Shown here: piece by piece, positions 46,841-59,359 of the stretch
Position numbering within the stretch: position 1 is the stretch's first letter
How the letters are laid out: each line of letters starts with the position of its first letter
Source: Eriocheir sinensis
Taxonomy: Eukaryota > Arthropoda > Malacostraca > Decapoda > Varunidae
NCBI RefSeq assembly: GCF_024679095.1
Contig: NW_026111753.1
Coordinates: 138,501 to 202,500 of the forward strand
Length of the DNA: 64,000 nucleotides
Reading direction: 5' to 3'
Made by a program: the position numbers and the translations under genes
The notes under the pieces: generated by a model
Databases searched by the model: none
The model's input: only the letters and a program-made list of their open reading frames with translations
What the model was told of the DNA's origin: nothing

Positions 46841-47130
46841 TTTATTTATATTTTTCATCATTATTTTGTGTTTCTTTCATTGCTTTTCTGTATATGATTA
46901 CCTTTTTTCCTTACTCTTCTTCCTTTTCGTTCATCATCGTCGTTTTTGTAGATTTTCCGTAATGTTGTGTTGTCTGTAAATTTTCTATATTTATGTTTTT
47001 CATCATTATTTTGTGCGTTTTTTTTCATTGCTTTTCTGTATATGATTACTTTTTTCCTTCCTCTTCTTCCTTTTCGTTCATCATCGTCGTTTTCGTAGAT
47101 TTTCCGTAAAGTTGTGTTGTCTGTATAATA
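46841..47130 (+). repeat. Two tandem copies of a ~145 bp unit
   Basis: tttttcatcattattttgtg begins at 46851 and recurs at 46996. The words tgcttttctgtatatgatta, cttccttttcgttcatcatc and gattttccgtaa follow in both. Divergence is low. The second copy ends within 15 bp of the SINE-like element. Confidence 0.92.
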
Positions 47131-47137
47131 TGATAAC

Positions 47138-47298
47138 CAAGATGGCGCCACTATAAACACTCGCCTGCGCCAGAACGGGCTGGGCCGACCATCAGGACCC
47201 ACCGGGAAGAAGCCTTGGGCCGACCATCAGGCCCCACCGGGAAAAAGCCTACCGGCGCTATAGGCCGCGACGTAAAAAAAAAAAAAAAAAAAAAAAAA
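47138..47298 (+). mobile_element. SINE-like element, AAGATGGCGCC family (copy 2)
   Basis: Full-length match to the copy at 21790: caagatggcgccactata start, two ~35 bp tgggccgaccatcagg units (47181 and 47216), cctaccggcgctataggc, then gcgacgt and a poly(A) run of about 24. The clean poly(A) suggests retroposition by a LINE. No Pol III boxes were identified. Confidence 0.85.
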
Positions 47299-47646
47299 GT
47301 GAGGAAATGGTGAGAAACCGAATGCATCTTTTGAAGGCTTTCGAACCAGAGAAGCAGGCTGAGCAAAGGTGAGGTGTGCTAAAACCTGAAGGTCACAGTC
47401 AGTCAGTCAGTCAGTCTGGTATGTTTTTAATTGGCTCCCACGCTACTCAAGCAGAGCCACAAACATGAGTAACAGTAACATGGTAAGTGGAAAACTGCAT
47501 GATAACCAAATTCACACGCCTAAACAAAGACACGCACTCGCCATTAGAAACGTGTACGAGATAGGAGTTAAATTCTTTACATACTCGTATTTGCCTGTTC
47601 AGCTATTCTCCTTCCGGCTGATGTAAAATGTCGCACTGACCTTTGT

Positions 47647-47672
47647 GTGTGTGTGTGTGCGTGTGTGTGTGA
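47647..47672 (+). repeat. (GT)n microsatellite
   Basis: GT run with one GC interruption. Confidence 0.93.
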
Positions 47673-47719
47673 AATATCGCTGACCGGGGACCTTTTCTTG
47701 TTGTTCTGACGTAACTCTT

Positions 47720-47945
47720 TCATCACTGCGTCTCCCCGTATAGTGTTGCCGCAGGAGAGTAACTGGAGTGAACGATGGTGTGCTGGTGGTATCCTGCTGT
47801 AACCAAACCGTGTCGCGCCTCATACATACCATGACAGCCACCACCTCCACCACTGCGACTATCCGTATATTGCTGCCGCAGGGAAGTAACTGGCGTGAAC
47901 GATGGTGTGCTGGTGGTATCTTGCTGTAACCAAACCGTGTCCTAG
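47720..47945 (+). repeat. Two tandem copies of a 127 bp unit
   Basis: aactgg-gtgaacgatggtgtgctggtgg starts at 47761 and recurs at 47888, with cactgcg, gtat-ttgctgccgcag and ctgtaaccaaaccgtgtc in the same order. Identity is high. Confidence 0.9.
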
Positions 47946-48574
<629 letters not shown>

Positions 48575-48719
48575 CAGATCTACAACTTTCATGTACCTTC
48601 CACTTCCCTCCACCCTTTCCTCCATCGCATGGCCTGCCCTTCTCGACAAACAGGGTGTTTTCTCACTAAATCCTTTTTCTTCATGCTTCGCTTCCCCCAC
48701 GTCACAAGGAACACTCGTG

Positions 48720-48800
48720 ATAACACTTCCCACCACCTCCACACCACACCACCACCACAACCACCAAAATCATTATTGACACCGCCACCACCACCACCAT
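48720..48800 (+). repeat. Degenerate (CAC)n patch
   Basis: CCACCA words at 48725-48805 just before the LINE relic. Confidence 0.7.
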
Positions 48801-48867
48801 GCACCACTATTGCCACTAAACCATTTTTAACATTCTCACCACGAACAACACGATCGTTCGTGGTGAG

Positions 48868-49430
48868 CTGCATTAAAAGAAACTTCTCGTTTAAAAATAA
48901 AGATATAATACTACCGCTATGCAATAGTTTAGTCAGACCCCACTTGGAATATACTGTACAGTTCTTGGTCTCCCCATCATGCGAAGGACATGGATAAACT
49001 ACATGTCCAACGGAGGGCAACAAAGACGTTCTCTTCTTTGTGCCAAAACGGTAAAATGAAAGACTCTCATCCCTTGTCTTAGTCTCTCTTCAGAAACGTC
49101 ACCTCCTAAATTCTTGAAATGTTTGAATATGCTTAATGGCTTTACGGATGTGGACAAATCCATTTTTATTTTTATATTAGATGACACGTTTCGAACAAGG
49201 AATAATGGCTCAAAACTAAATTGTAAACAAATGTATTCCGACTGCAATACATTTTTTTTCACCAGAGTTGTAGCACTCCATTTCAGTATTCAAAAAAATG
49301 CAAGGACTTTCTGATCGTTTAGGTTTAGGGACAGACCACTCAGTTCAAACCATAGGGCCTGTGTAGTTTGAATATCTATGTAAATCCTATAAATAGCTGT
49401 TTCGCGGCAGCCACTACAAATAAAATTAAT
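48868..49430 (+). pseudogene. CR1/Jockey-like LINE ORF2 C-terminal relic
   Basis: Frame 1 reads CIKRNFSFKNKDIILPLCN, SLVRPHLEYTVQF (48926-48964) and then stops. A second frame from about 49105 reads FLKCLNMLNGFTDVDKS, DDTFRTRNNGSKLNCKQMYS, DCNTFFFTRVV and ends at 49314. This is the post-palm and C-terminal order of CR1/Jockey-type LINE proteins, with frameshifts and an altered aspartate-rich turn. The sequence to about 49430, ending caaataaaattaat, is probably the 3' untranslated part. The element is inactive and lacks the endonuclease and catalytic palm. Confidence 0.85.
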
Positions 49431-49454
49431 ATACGGCACTGATGGATTAGGGGC

Positions 49455-49512
49455 ATCGACCAGTTACGAGAACCTACCGGCGCTATAGGCAACAAATATG
49501 AAAAAAAAAAAA
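49455..49512 (+). mobile_element. SINE-like element, AAGATGGCGCC family, 3' fragment (copy 3)
   Basis: gcatcgaccag...gaacctaccggcgctataggc followed by poly(A) matches the last third of the copies at 21.8 and 47.1 kb. It sits directly beyond the LINE relic's 3' end, which may hint at a shared 3' sequence. Confidence 0.6.
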
Positions 49513-49539
49513 TCTTCATATTTTTTGTTCAGGAAAGGG

Positions 49540-49830
49540 TGAGTGAAAGAACTTACGGAGGTAACAAAAGAGAGAGCCTGAGAGAGGTACAACGGGAAAG
49601 AGAGAGTGGGATAGAAGTACGAAAACGGGAAGAGAATAAAGATGAAGGAAGGGAAGAATGGGTTACTGGGAGGTCAAGATCGAGAGAGAGAGAGGAGGAA
49701 AAGTGAGAGGGCTGTACTGGAGGAGAGAAGGAAGGAGGACAGAGAAGGATGCAGGGAAGGGAAGAGGGGAGGAAAGGAGGATTGAAGGTAAAGGATAGGG
49801 ATGGAGGAAAGGCAGGAGGCAGGTCGATCA
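49540..49830 (+). repeat. Purine-rich GGA/GAGA tract
   Basis: Degenerate GGAAGG and GAGAGA words over about 290 bp. The minus frame is Ser/Pro/Leu-rich and non-coding. Confidence 0.75.
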
Positions 49831-49914
49831 ACAGGATGTTTTCTCACAGGAAATTTGTAAGGAGATGATTTTTCGATGTCAGGAAGAGAGAGTGATAGAG
49901 ATATTGATTTTTAA

Positions 49915-50640
<726 letters not shown>

Positions 50641-50659
50641 GTAAAGAACTCGACCCCAA

Positions 50660-51035
50660 TAGATCCCCTCCATTACCTCCTCCTCCTTCTTTTCTTTCCT
50701 TCTTGCCGTCTCTTTCTATTTCTGCCTCCAATATTATTCCTGTGTCTGTCTTCGTGTTCTGCTGTTCAAGAGTGTTTAATGTTCATGGTATTATTTTTCT
50801 TCTGTGCTTTATTCTGTGTTCTTCCTCTCAATCATCATCATCATCATTTTCTTTTTTCTTTTTCTTTCTTTTTATGCTTTCTTTTCTTCTTCTTCTTCTT
50901 TTCTTCTTTTTTCTTCTTCTTTTTCTGGTTCTTCTTCTTTTTCTTCTTCTTCTTTTTTCTTCTTCTTCTTCTTTCTTCGTTTTTTTTCTTCTTTCCCTTC
51001 CTCCCTTCCCCCTTCTCCTTTTCTTTCTTCCGGAT
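50660..51035 (+). repeat. (TTC)n polypyrimidine tract
   Basis: TTC/TTTC-rich pyrimidine run, densest at 50850-51030. Frames are Phe/Ser or Lys/Arg homopolymers. Confidence 0.88.
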
Positions 51036-51219
51036 AATCCAAATCGATGCTGGCTCCCTGCTAGTGATTGGTGGAGGAATTTAACTGAAGTGGTTTTCAT
51101 AATGGTGCACTTTACTTTATACCTTTTCATATTTCTTCCGCTTCGAAATGTATAATTCTCTACTGAATATTCTCACGCCTCTCATCGTTCACGCCACTGA
51201 CTTTTCCTTTTCTTTTACT

Positions 51220-51430
51220 TCTTTTTTTTATCCTGTTGTTGTTTTTGTTCTGTTTTTTTTGTTGTTGTTCTTGTGGTTCTCGTTCTTGTTCTAGTTCGAG
51301 TTCTTGTTTTTGTTGCTCTGGTTCTTGTTCATATTGTTCTTGTTTTTGTTTTCTGTTTTCTTCTTGTTGGTGTTCTTGTCTTCTTATTCTTGTTTTCGTC
51401 TTGTTTTTGCTCTCCTTGCTCTTCTTCTTC
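51220..51430 (+). repeat. Degenerate (TTGTTC)n tract
   Basis: TTGTTC, TTCTTG and GTTGTT words over about 210 bp, G/T/C-only on the plus strand. Confidence 0.75.
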
Positions 51431-52575
<1,145 letters not shown>

Positions 52576-52577
52576 AG

Positions 52578-52650
<73 letters not shown>

Positions 52651-52729
52651 GGAATTATAGAAAGGAAGAGCCTCCCCCTCACACACAGAGAGAAGGAATT
52701 ATAGAGAGGGTGAGCCCCCACCACCATAC

Positions 52730-52791
<62 letters not shown>

Positions 52792-52849
52792 ACATACACA
52801 GAGTTAACTGAAAATGTTACATTAGGTTAATAGTAGAAAAAAACATTAC

Positions 52850-52902
<53 letters not shown>

Positions 52903-52944
52903 AATTGAAAAGGTTACATTAGGCTATTAATAGAAAAACATAAC

Positions 52945-52993
<49 letters not shown>

Positions 52994-53045
52994 ACCGCCC
53001 CCTCCACACACAAAGTCGGCTTGAAAGCCTACATTAGGTTAGTAA
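52576..53045 (+). repeat. Composite (CA)n array with two families of duplicated spacers
   Basis: CA arrays at 52578-52647, 52734-52790, 52852-52900 and 52945-52992 are separated by duplicated spacers. One spacer pair shares agaaggaattatagA-ag (52648 and 52693). Another set shares gttaa-tgaaaa-gttacattaggtta (52802, 52900 and a weaker copy at 53014). Confidence 0.9.
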
Positions 53046-53425
53046 TTGAAAATGACAGAGACTAGGCTTATAAAAGAAGGAAAAGGTGAGGAGGTTGGAA
53101 GAAGGGAAATGGAAGGAGATACGAGGGATAAGATACAATGTTGGCGTGGAAAGCTTTTAAACGTCGAAGAAAAATGTGTTATTAAAGGATGACGGAAAAT
53201 AAAAAAACTATATTGAGAGGAAGATTCCCCCAAGAGAATAGACACAATGGTGCTTTGAAAAGGTTTACAAAAAGTCGACAAAATGAGTGAAAGAGAGAAA
53301 GATTAAGAAAGAATAGGGGTTAAAGAAAGGTTCGAGGGAAGTTGAGGCAGCGATTCACACGAGTAACAAGACACAAATCATTGGCCTGAAGAGGTTTTAA
53401 AAGAGGAAAGTGTGTCGTTTTTGTT
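53046..53425. other. Unique purine-rich sequence
   Basis: Nothing recognised. Confidence 0.45.
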
Positions 53426-53469
53426 AGCGATGATTGGGTGTATGGGGAGAAGTGAAGTTTTGATTGGAT

Positions 53470-53612
53470 GAAGACGAGGTGAGGAGGAGGAGGAGGAGGA
53501 GGATATGAAGGAGGAGAAGGAGGAGGAGGAGGAGGAGGAGGAGGAGGAGGAGGAGGAGGAGGAGGAGGTGGAGGTGGATGAGAAAGAGAGATAAAAAGGA
53601 GGAGGAGAAAAA

Positions 53613-53647
<35 letters not shown>

Positions 53648-53649
53648 AG

Positions 53650-53684
<35 letters not shown>

Positions 53685-53830
53685 AGACAAAAGGTAGAGG
53701 AAGGCGAAAAAGAAATAGATGAAAAAAAGGAAGACAGAAATAAGGAATAAGAAGAAAAAGAAGAACAGCAACATCAAGAACAAGAACAAGATGGAGAAAA
53801 AGCAGTAAAAGAAGACGGGGGGAGGGATGA
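53470..53830 (+). repeat. Polypurine tract with (GGA)n, (GAA)n and (ACA)n
   Basis: GGA triplets at 53475-53570, GAA at 53620-53650, ACA at 53650-53683, then mixed purines. The 203-codon minus frame is Leu/Phe/Ser homopolymer. Confidence 0.9.
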
Positions 53831-53940
53831 AGCGAAGGGAAGGCAGTGAACTAAGAAGGAAACAATGAATAAACGAGATGAAGGAGGAGACACTATGGGT
53901 CACATTATAAAACATTTCGCCGACCAAGAACACATAATTA

Positions 53941-54096
53941 ACAAGGCTTTCGTAGGAGTTGTGAGCATTAGTAGTTTTATGACCCTGGTGCGAATTTGAC
54001 CCTTCTTCTGTACCATGAGCCCCCCAAAAAATCATTAGAATCTTATTGATCCCCTCTTTGACCCTTAGAAATCGCTGATGTGAGAAGCGAATGTGT
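53941..54096 (+). repeat. Dispersed repeat of unknown class (copy A)
   Basis: Shares an ordered set of words with 57369-57538: aaggctttc-ta-aagttgt, a tatga-tctgg-tgg-agtttgac block, cttct-accat, aaaaa-cattagaa, and ctaat-ccctttg-cc-ta-gaaat. The copies are diverged, and no coding potential or terminal repeats were seen. Confidence 0.5.
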
Positions 54097-54479
54097 CTTG
54101 TAATAACAGCCTATAATTTTACAAAGAAGCAACTAAAAGCCACTCGGTCCACATATGGCAGCTCCTGAGAACAATTTATTTCCCGTCTCCCTGCCTCGAC
54201 CGTAAATCAATCTAACCTCCATTTGGAATTCAGTCGTTTGCACCTGTTGATGAATCGGCGACGAAGCTGAAGGGTGTTGCCGACCCGGGTATTATCGAGA
54301 GCGAAACCGTTCCATGGAAAAAGAAAATAAGGCTAACAAAGAATTGAATATCGAAAAAAAAAGGTAATTGAAAAGGGGGTAAAAACGTACAAAAAGTGAA
54401 AAAAGAAAAGAAATATAGAGCATGGAGGAGAAAGAACGAATTCGATGCAAAAAAAGGGAAGGAAAACGTGGAAAAAGGA

Positions 54480-54800
54480 AAAATAGGAATAGAAGGAGTT
54501 TGATTTAGGCAAAAGAATATGATCTCGAAAAACACAAACAATACCAAGAACACAAAACAATAACATAAATAAAAAGTGAACGAATCCAAGAATGAGGAAT
54601 AGGATATGGTCGAGGGTAAAAAAAAATATTTATATAAAAGGAAAAAAAATCTAAGAAACTGAAAAAAGGAGAAAAGTGTAGAAAGGGCCAGGGTTAGGCG
54701 AAAAAAAATGACCTCGAAAAACACAAACAATACCAAAAACATAAAACACTAAAAAAAGGAAGAAAAATGGAGCGATTCGAGGGATGAGGAATAGGATATG
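54480..54800 (+). repeat. Two tandem copies of a ~189 bp unit
   Basis: ctcgaaaaacacaaacaatacca starts at about 54523 and recurs at 54712. Both copies also share gatgaggaataggatatggtcgag. The A-rich sequence makes the minus frame Phe-rich. Confidence 0.88.
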
Positions 54801-55124
54801 GTCGAGTGGAAAAAAATACATAGACGGAGAAAATGACTAAGGAGCTCAAGAAAGAGGAAGAAGAAGCAGAGGAGGAGAAGGAGGAGTAAAATGGGACGCT
54901 GGCTACTTTGAAGGCAGCTGAAGCCATTTAGAGGATAAGGGAAGATGCCGGCGATGGGAGGAACATTGATATAAAGGGCGAGGCTTGGGCGGCGCGGAGG
55001 GGAAGCCAGCCTGATGGAAATGTATCTTGTGACCATGAAACGAGGCGGGGCGTTGATCGGCGAGGCCTGGAAACGAGAACATGATCGATTGAACGGGATG
55101 ATGGCGCGAAGGAAGGGAGAAAGG

Positions 55125-55275
55125 AAGGACGGAAGGAGGGAAGGAAGGAAGGAAGGACGGAAGGAGGGGAGGACGAGAGCAAAGGGAGGAAGAGAAAATG
55201 ACATCGAGATTGTATTCGGGTCATGATGGTGGTGGTGGTAGTGGTGGTGGTGGTGGTGATGGTGATGGTAATGGT
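55125..55275 (+). repeat. (GGAA)n and (GGT)n patches
   Basis: GGAAGGA words at 55125-55175 and GGTGGT/GATGGT words at 55223-55270. Confidence 0.85.
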
Positions 55276-55317
55276 TGTAGTGATAAAAAATGTGAGAGTG
55301 AGGATAGTAATGAATTA

Positions 55318-56160
55318 TGTTTTTACGGGACAGGAGGCAAGGCAAGGACAAAACATAACCACATAAATAAATAAAATCCTCCACACGCAGCTGCCGTAAA
55401 ATAAAATAGGGCATCGGAAGAGTGATAACTATTGTTTGGTGTCTTGATATTCCACTCATGAAAGGGTTTAAATCATTGGATGGAGGAAATACAAAGGAAA
55501 GCTGTTCCATAAAAGTTTACCGGTGAAAGGGACGAAAGATGATAGATACTTGCTAGCTCCAGTAGGAATCTAGACAGCCTTAAAATGTTTGAGTGGAAAG
55601 TTGTGTAAGGAGATGGAGTGGCGGAGGCTTGTACTTAGTATGTTCAGAGGAGCAGTTAGTACGAAAATAGAAAATAAAAGACAGCAAGAGGAGCAACACT
55701 GCGGCAGCCTTTAAAGGAGAAAAGACGGTCAATTAGAGGAGGGGAGTCGATGAAGCGGAGAGCTCTTTCCAAAAACAGCTGTGTGGTTGAAGAGTCCCAC
55801 ACATCGGATTTAAATTTCATTCAGGGGCGGACGAGTCCCTGATAAATGGTTAGCATATGGGAAGGAGGAAAACTGGTGGAGACGATACAGAATGCCTAAC
55901 CTCGAGGAAGGTGATTTTGCAATAGATAAGATACGAAGTTTCCAGTCGAGATTCTGAGTTAAGGATATACCGAGAATGCTTTATGTACATAGAAAAGGAC
56001 AGTTGGGTGTTACAGAAATAGTGGATTAAAGTATGGAACGTTGTGTCGAGTTGTCAGGTTGATAAAAGTATTGTGTTCGAGGCATTGAAGGTCACGAAAT
56101 CCTTTGTTCCCCAGTCAGAAATAATAGCACGGTCGGGTGTCAAGAGCTTTAAAACACCTA
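55318..56160 (-). pseudogene. Jockey-like LINE ORF2 C-terminal relic and tail
   Basis: On the minus strand, in order: DWGTKDFVTFNASNT (about 56120-56075), YQGLVRP-MKFKSDVWDSS, ALRFIDSPPLIDRLFSFKG, CRSVAPLAVFYF, PPPLHLLTQLSTQ, SSFVPFTGKLLWNSF and VFPPSNDLNPFMSGISRH, then a diverged copy of the family's 3' tail reaching about 55320. This is the same wording as the 39.07 kb copy plus about 150 residues upstream. Stops and frameshifts throughout show it is dead. The catalytic palm is missing at the 5' end. Confidence 0.85.
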
Positions 56161-56656
56161 AACTCGAGTTGTGTAATGGGAGGGGAGTGGGTGAGCTTTC
56201 CAAACACTGTGTAGTAGGGACCAGCAAAGTCTGTCCGGTCCCTTGAGTGGAACAAGTTGGATTAGGAATAGAACGACAAATACTAATAATAGTAACAAGA
56301 AGAAGGAATTAAATATAACAAACAGCAAACCTGTGACCAACAAACTCAACAACACACGAAAAGCATAACAACGAAAAATTGAAATGAAACACAAAAAACA
56401 TCGAAAAACAAGGAAAAAAAAAGACTTAAGAAAACGAAAAGGATACGAACTCAATTTCAGAACGGGAAAATAAAATGGAGTACGGAGGTAGGCGGAAAAA
56501 AAATTGAAGGAATCTCAAGGGAAGGGGGGCGCCCTCTTACCTCGCGACAGTAGTAGAGCGACAGAGGTTGTAATATTAATGGCGTTGTTACTCACGTCTT
56601 TGTTCAGCCTGTCCCGCTAATGCTCCTTTTTATTCTCTCTCCTCACACCCCACAAG

Positions 56657-56657
<1 letters not shown>
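56161..56657. other. Unique sequence
   Basis: A-rich. It may contain further LINE sequence near 56161-56210, but no motif was readable. Confidence 0.4.

Positions 56658-56717
<60 letters not shown>
56658..56717 (+). repeat. (AC)n microsatellite, about 30 copies
   Basis: Perfect AC array. Confidence 0.98.
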
Positions 56718-56719
<2 letters not shown>

Positions 56720-56989
56720 ACCTATCACACACATTCCCATAGCCCGCCACTCCCAAGGCCATCAACTGTGCCATCAATAACACTCCTACTTCTGAATAAA
56801 GAGAAAAGTAATAAAAAAAGAATCATACAGCGAAACGAACTATTTTTACGGGACTGTCAATTGGTATTCAGATAGAGAGATGGCGAAGTAAAAAGCATAA
56901 AAAATACATAATCGATTCTGAACAGGCGTAGAACTGGCAGAGTCCATTACAATCTTTTACATTAGGAGAGGTAGCGCAGTATTTTCTGA

Positions 56990-57170
56990 AAGGGGAGGGA
57001 AAGTAGCTGTACGAGGGGAGAGGAGGAAGGAACGATATGAGAACGGGAGAGAGAGAGGGAGGGTGGAGAGTTAGGTTAGGGGACCAGGTGGGAAGTAATG
57101 AGTACAGGGAGGGGGGGGGGGTCAGGGGAGGGGGGGTTGAGGGTTGGAGGTGAGGAGAAAATGAGGTACA
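56990..57170 (+). repeat. G-rich purine tract
   Basis: GGGAGG words with G-runs near 57111 and 57131. Several runs of four or more G could form quadruplexes. Confidence 0.7.
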
Positions 57171-57368
57171 CGTGCAGTCCTTATTTCTAAAACCTCGCAT
57201 TTCATTCCTTCCTCTTCGAATCATTCCTCTTTCCTCCGCCGTCGCCTTTCCCTGCCCCTCTCCCCTCCCTCCTTCCCTCCTGCTCATTTGGAACTGTCGC
57301 CCTTGCAGCCTCTGTCCCCAAAGCCTATACTCTCAAAGATTTCGGGGCACACCCACCCACACGTTTCC

Positions 57369-57538
57369 TAAGGCTTTCATAGAAGTTGTCGGTATTTCCA
57401 TGGTTAGTGTTATGAGTCTTGTGGTAGTTTGACAAAGCTTCTCCACCATTAACGTGACAAAAAACCCAGCCATGAGAACGCCAACTAATCTCCTTTGTGG
57501 CCTATGGAAGTATCGGTTGAGGGAGCCCAAAAGCGTGT
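57369..57538 (+). repeat. Dispersed repeat of unknown class (copy B)
   Basis: Second copy of the repeat described at 53941. Length and word order agree; identity is moderate. Confidence 0.5.
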
Positions 57539-57652
57539 AAGAGGACGGGCTTAAGGCTGTGTTTGACTGCCGAACCTATCGCAGGGAACCCATTAGCGGT
57601 GTCCGGATCCTATGTCGAAAGGCTCTTGGGGTTAGGAGTGTTGGAGGAAGCG

Positions 57653-57686
57653 AGAGAGAGAGAGAGAGAGGGGGGGGGGGGGGGGA
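57653..57686 (+). repeat. (GA)n followed by G-run
   Basis: GA copies run directly into about 16 consecutive G residues. Confidence 0.95.
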
Positions 57687-57831
57687 AAGGCGAGTGTAGA
57701 GAAGATGGAGAAATAGGGAGAGCGAGGAAAGGAGGGAATGAAATATGATGTTCGGATGGAGGGAGTGAAGAATGAAGGGAGGGGCGAAGGGAGCTAAAGA
57801 AGAGGAAGCCCGGAGAAAGGAAGAAATGGAG

Positions 57832-58240
57832 TAAGGGAGGGCAGGAAGGAGGGAAGGAGAGTAGGAAGGACGTAGAGAGAAAGAGAAAGAAGCAAAGGAT
57901 GGAAGAAAGAAAATGTGAAGATGAGATTGATGAGGAAGTGAGAGAAGAAAATGCAAGGAAGGACAGAGCTATAGGTTAAGAAGGAAGGAAGGAGAGTAGG
58001 AAGGAGGACATACGAAGAAGGAAGAGGAGGAAGAAGAGGGAAGAAAGAAAAACTGAACATGAGATTGGTGAGGAAGTAAGAAAAGAAAATGCAAGGAAGG
58101 ACAGAGGAATAGGTTAAGAAGGAAGGAAGGAGAGTAGGAAGGACATACGAAGAAGGAAGAGGAGGAAGAGGAGGGAAGAAAGAAAAACTGAACATGAGAT
58201 TGGTGAGAGAGCGTAAAATGAGAAAGAGCAAGAAAGAACG
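57832..58240 (+). repeat. ~138 bp purine-rich tandem repeat, about three copies
   Basis: aggttaag occurs at 57973 and 58111. Each unit carries ggaaggagagtaggaagga, acatacgaagaaggaagagg, gaaagaaaaactgaacatgagattggtgag and atgcaaggaaggacag. A first, more diverged copy begins near 57840. The minus frame shows the same unit as a 46-residue Leu/Phe/Ser repeat, which is a consequence of 138 being divisible by three. Confidence 0.9.
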
Positions 58241-58477
58241 GAGGAGAAAGTAAAAATGAGAATATAATGAAAAAATCGAGCAAGACAAAAGAAAAAAAAA
58301 AGAACCGTTATGTTGGGAAGGAAAAAATATATATATAAAAAAAGGGCGAAATGGAGAAATGAGGCAAGAAAGATAACGAGACTGACATTTTTTTTTAGGA
58401 GGAAAAGAAAAAAAATCTTGTACAAGTGACGTAATAGGGGCAAGAGGATACAAGATTCCCTCGTCCACAAGACACAT

Positions 58478-58715
58478 TATGCTCCTCCTCCTCCTCCTCC
58501 TCCTCCTCCGCCCCCGCTCCCCCCTCCTCCTCTTCCTCCGCCCCCGCCTCCTTCTCCTCCTTCGCCTCCGCTTCCTCCTTCTCTTCCTCCGACCCCGCCT
58601 CCGCCTTCGCCTCTGCTTCCTCCTCCTCCTCCCCTTCCTCATTTTCCTTGTCGTCCTCGTTCTCCTCTTCCTCCTCCTACTCCGCCACCTTTTCCTCCTC
58701 CTCCTCCTCCTCCTC
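58478..58715 (+). repeat. (TCC)n/(CGCC) polypyrimidine tract
   Basis: TCC triplets with CGCCCC interruptions over about 240 bp. The minus frame is Arg-rich (RRRR) and non-coding. Confidence 0.92.
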
Positions 58716-58903
58716 AGTGCGTCAGGGTCATTAGGGGGAAGACTCTAAATAAGCAAGAAGAAAGAAGTTTCCTGTATGTGGTTCCTGTGTGCATATTTTT
58801 AGGAGTAAGATGAGGCATTTTCTTTTGTGTTGGGCTAAATTTTTATTATATGCTTTAGTGTCATTTGGAATACTGTGTAGCTATGTGGTACAAAACTAAA
58901 GAA

Positions 58904-58905
<2 letters not shown>

Positions 58906-58978
<73 letters not shown>
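58906..58978 (+). repeat. (AC)n microsatellite, about 36 copies
   Basis: Perfect AC array. Confidence 0.98.
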
Positions 58979-58981
<3 letters not shown>

Positions 58982-59182
58982 ATAATATATAAAACAGTGC
59001 TTCCTCTTCCCTTTTAGTTTCAACTTTTCTGCATACTCTCGTCCAATCTCGCAGCGTCATGTGGGGGAGAAAAAAAAATAATATATTACTTTTTCCTTTA
59101 TATGCATGCGTATCTGCACGTGTATACAGTCTTAATATAAACTAGTCCTTCATTCCTCCCTTGTTTACGAATCTCACTGTCT

Positions 59183-59183
<1 letters not shown>

Positions 59184-59234
<51 letters not shown>

Positions 59235-59243
59235 TGAGAGAGA
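59184..59243 (+). repeat. (GT)n-(GA)n compound microsatellite
   Basis: GT to 59220, then GA with one interruption. Confidence 0.96.
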
Positions 59244-59359
59244 ATGGAAAAGTGAAAATGTATTAGGATATCCCTTTCCGCTGCCTCCCTCTTCTTCTCT
59301 TTTTGGTCTCGTTAGTATCTCGTCGCACTCTGCCCCGCGGCCTGCCACCCCAGCTCACT

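Noticed and set aside
53424..54035. 203-codon minus-strand frame
   Set aside because: Leu/Phe/Ser homopolymers from the polypurine tract.
54749..55510. 253-codon minus-strand frame
   Set aside because: Its first 25 residues are the LINE C terminus; the rest is His/Pro translation of GGT and GGAA repeats.
57794..58642. 282-codon minus-strand frame starting with Arg-rich repeats
   Set aside because: The Arg-rich start comes from (TCC/CGCC)n and the rest from the 138 bp purine repeat.
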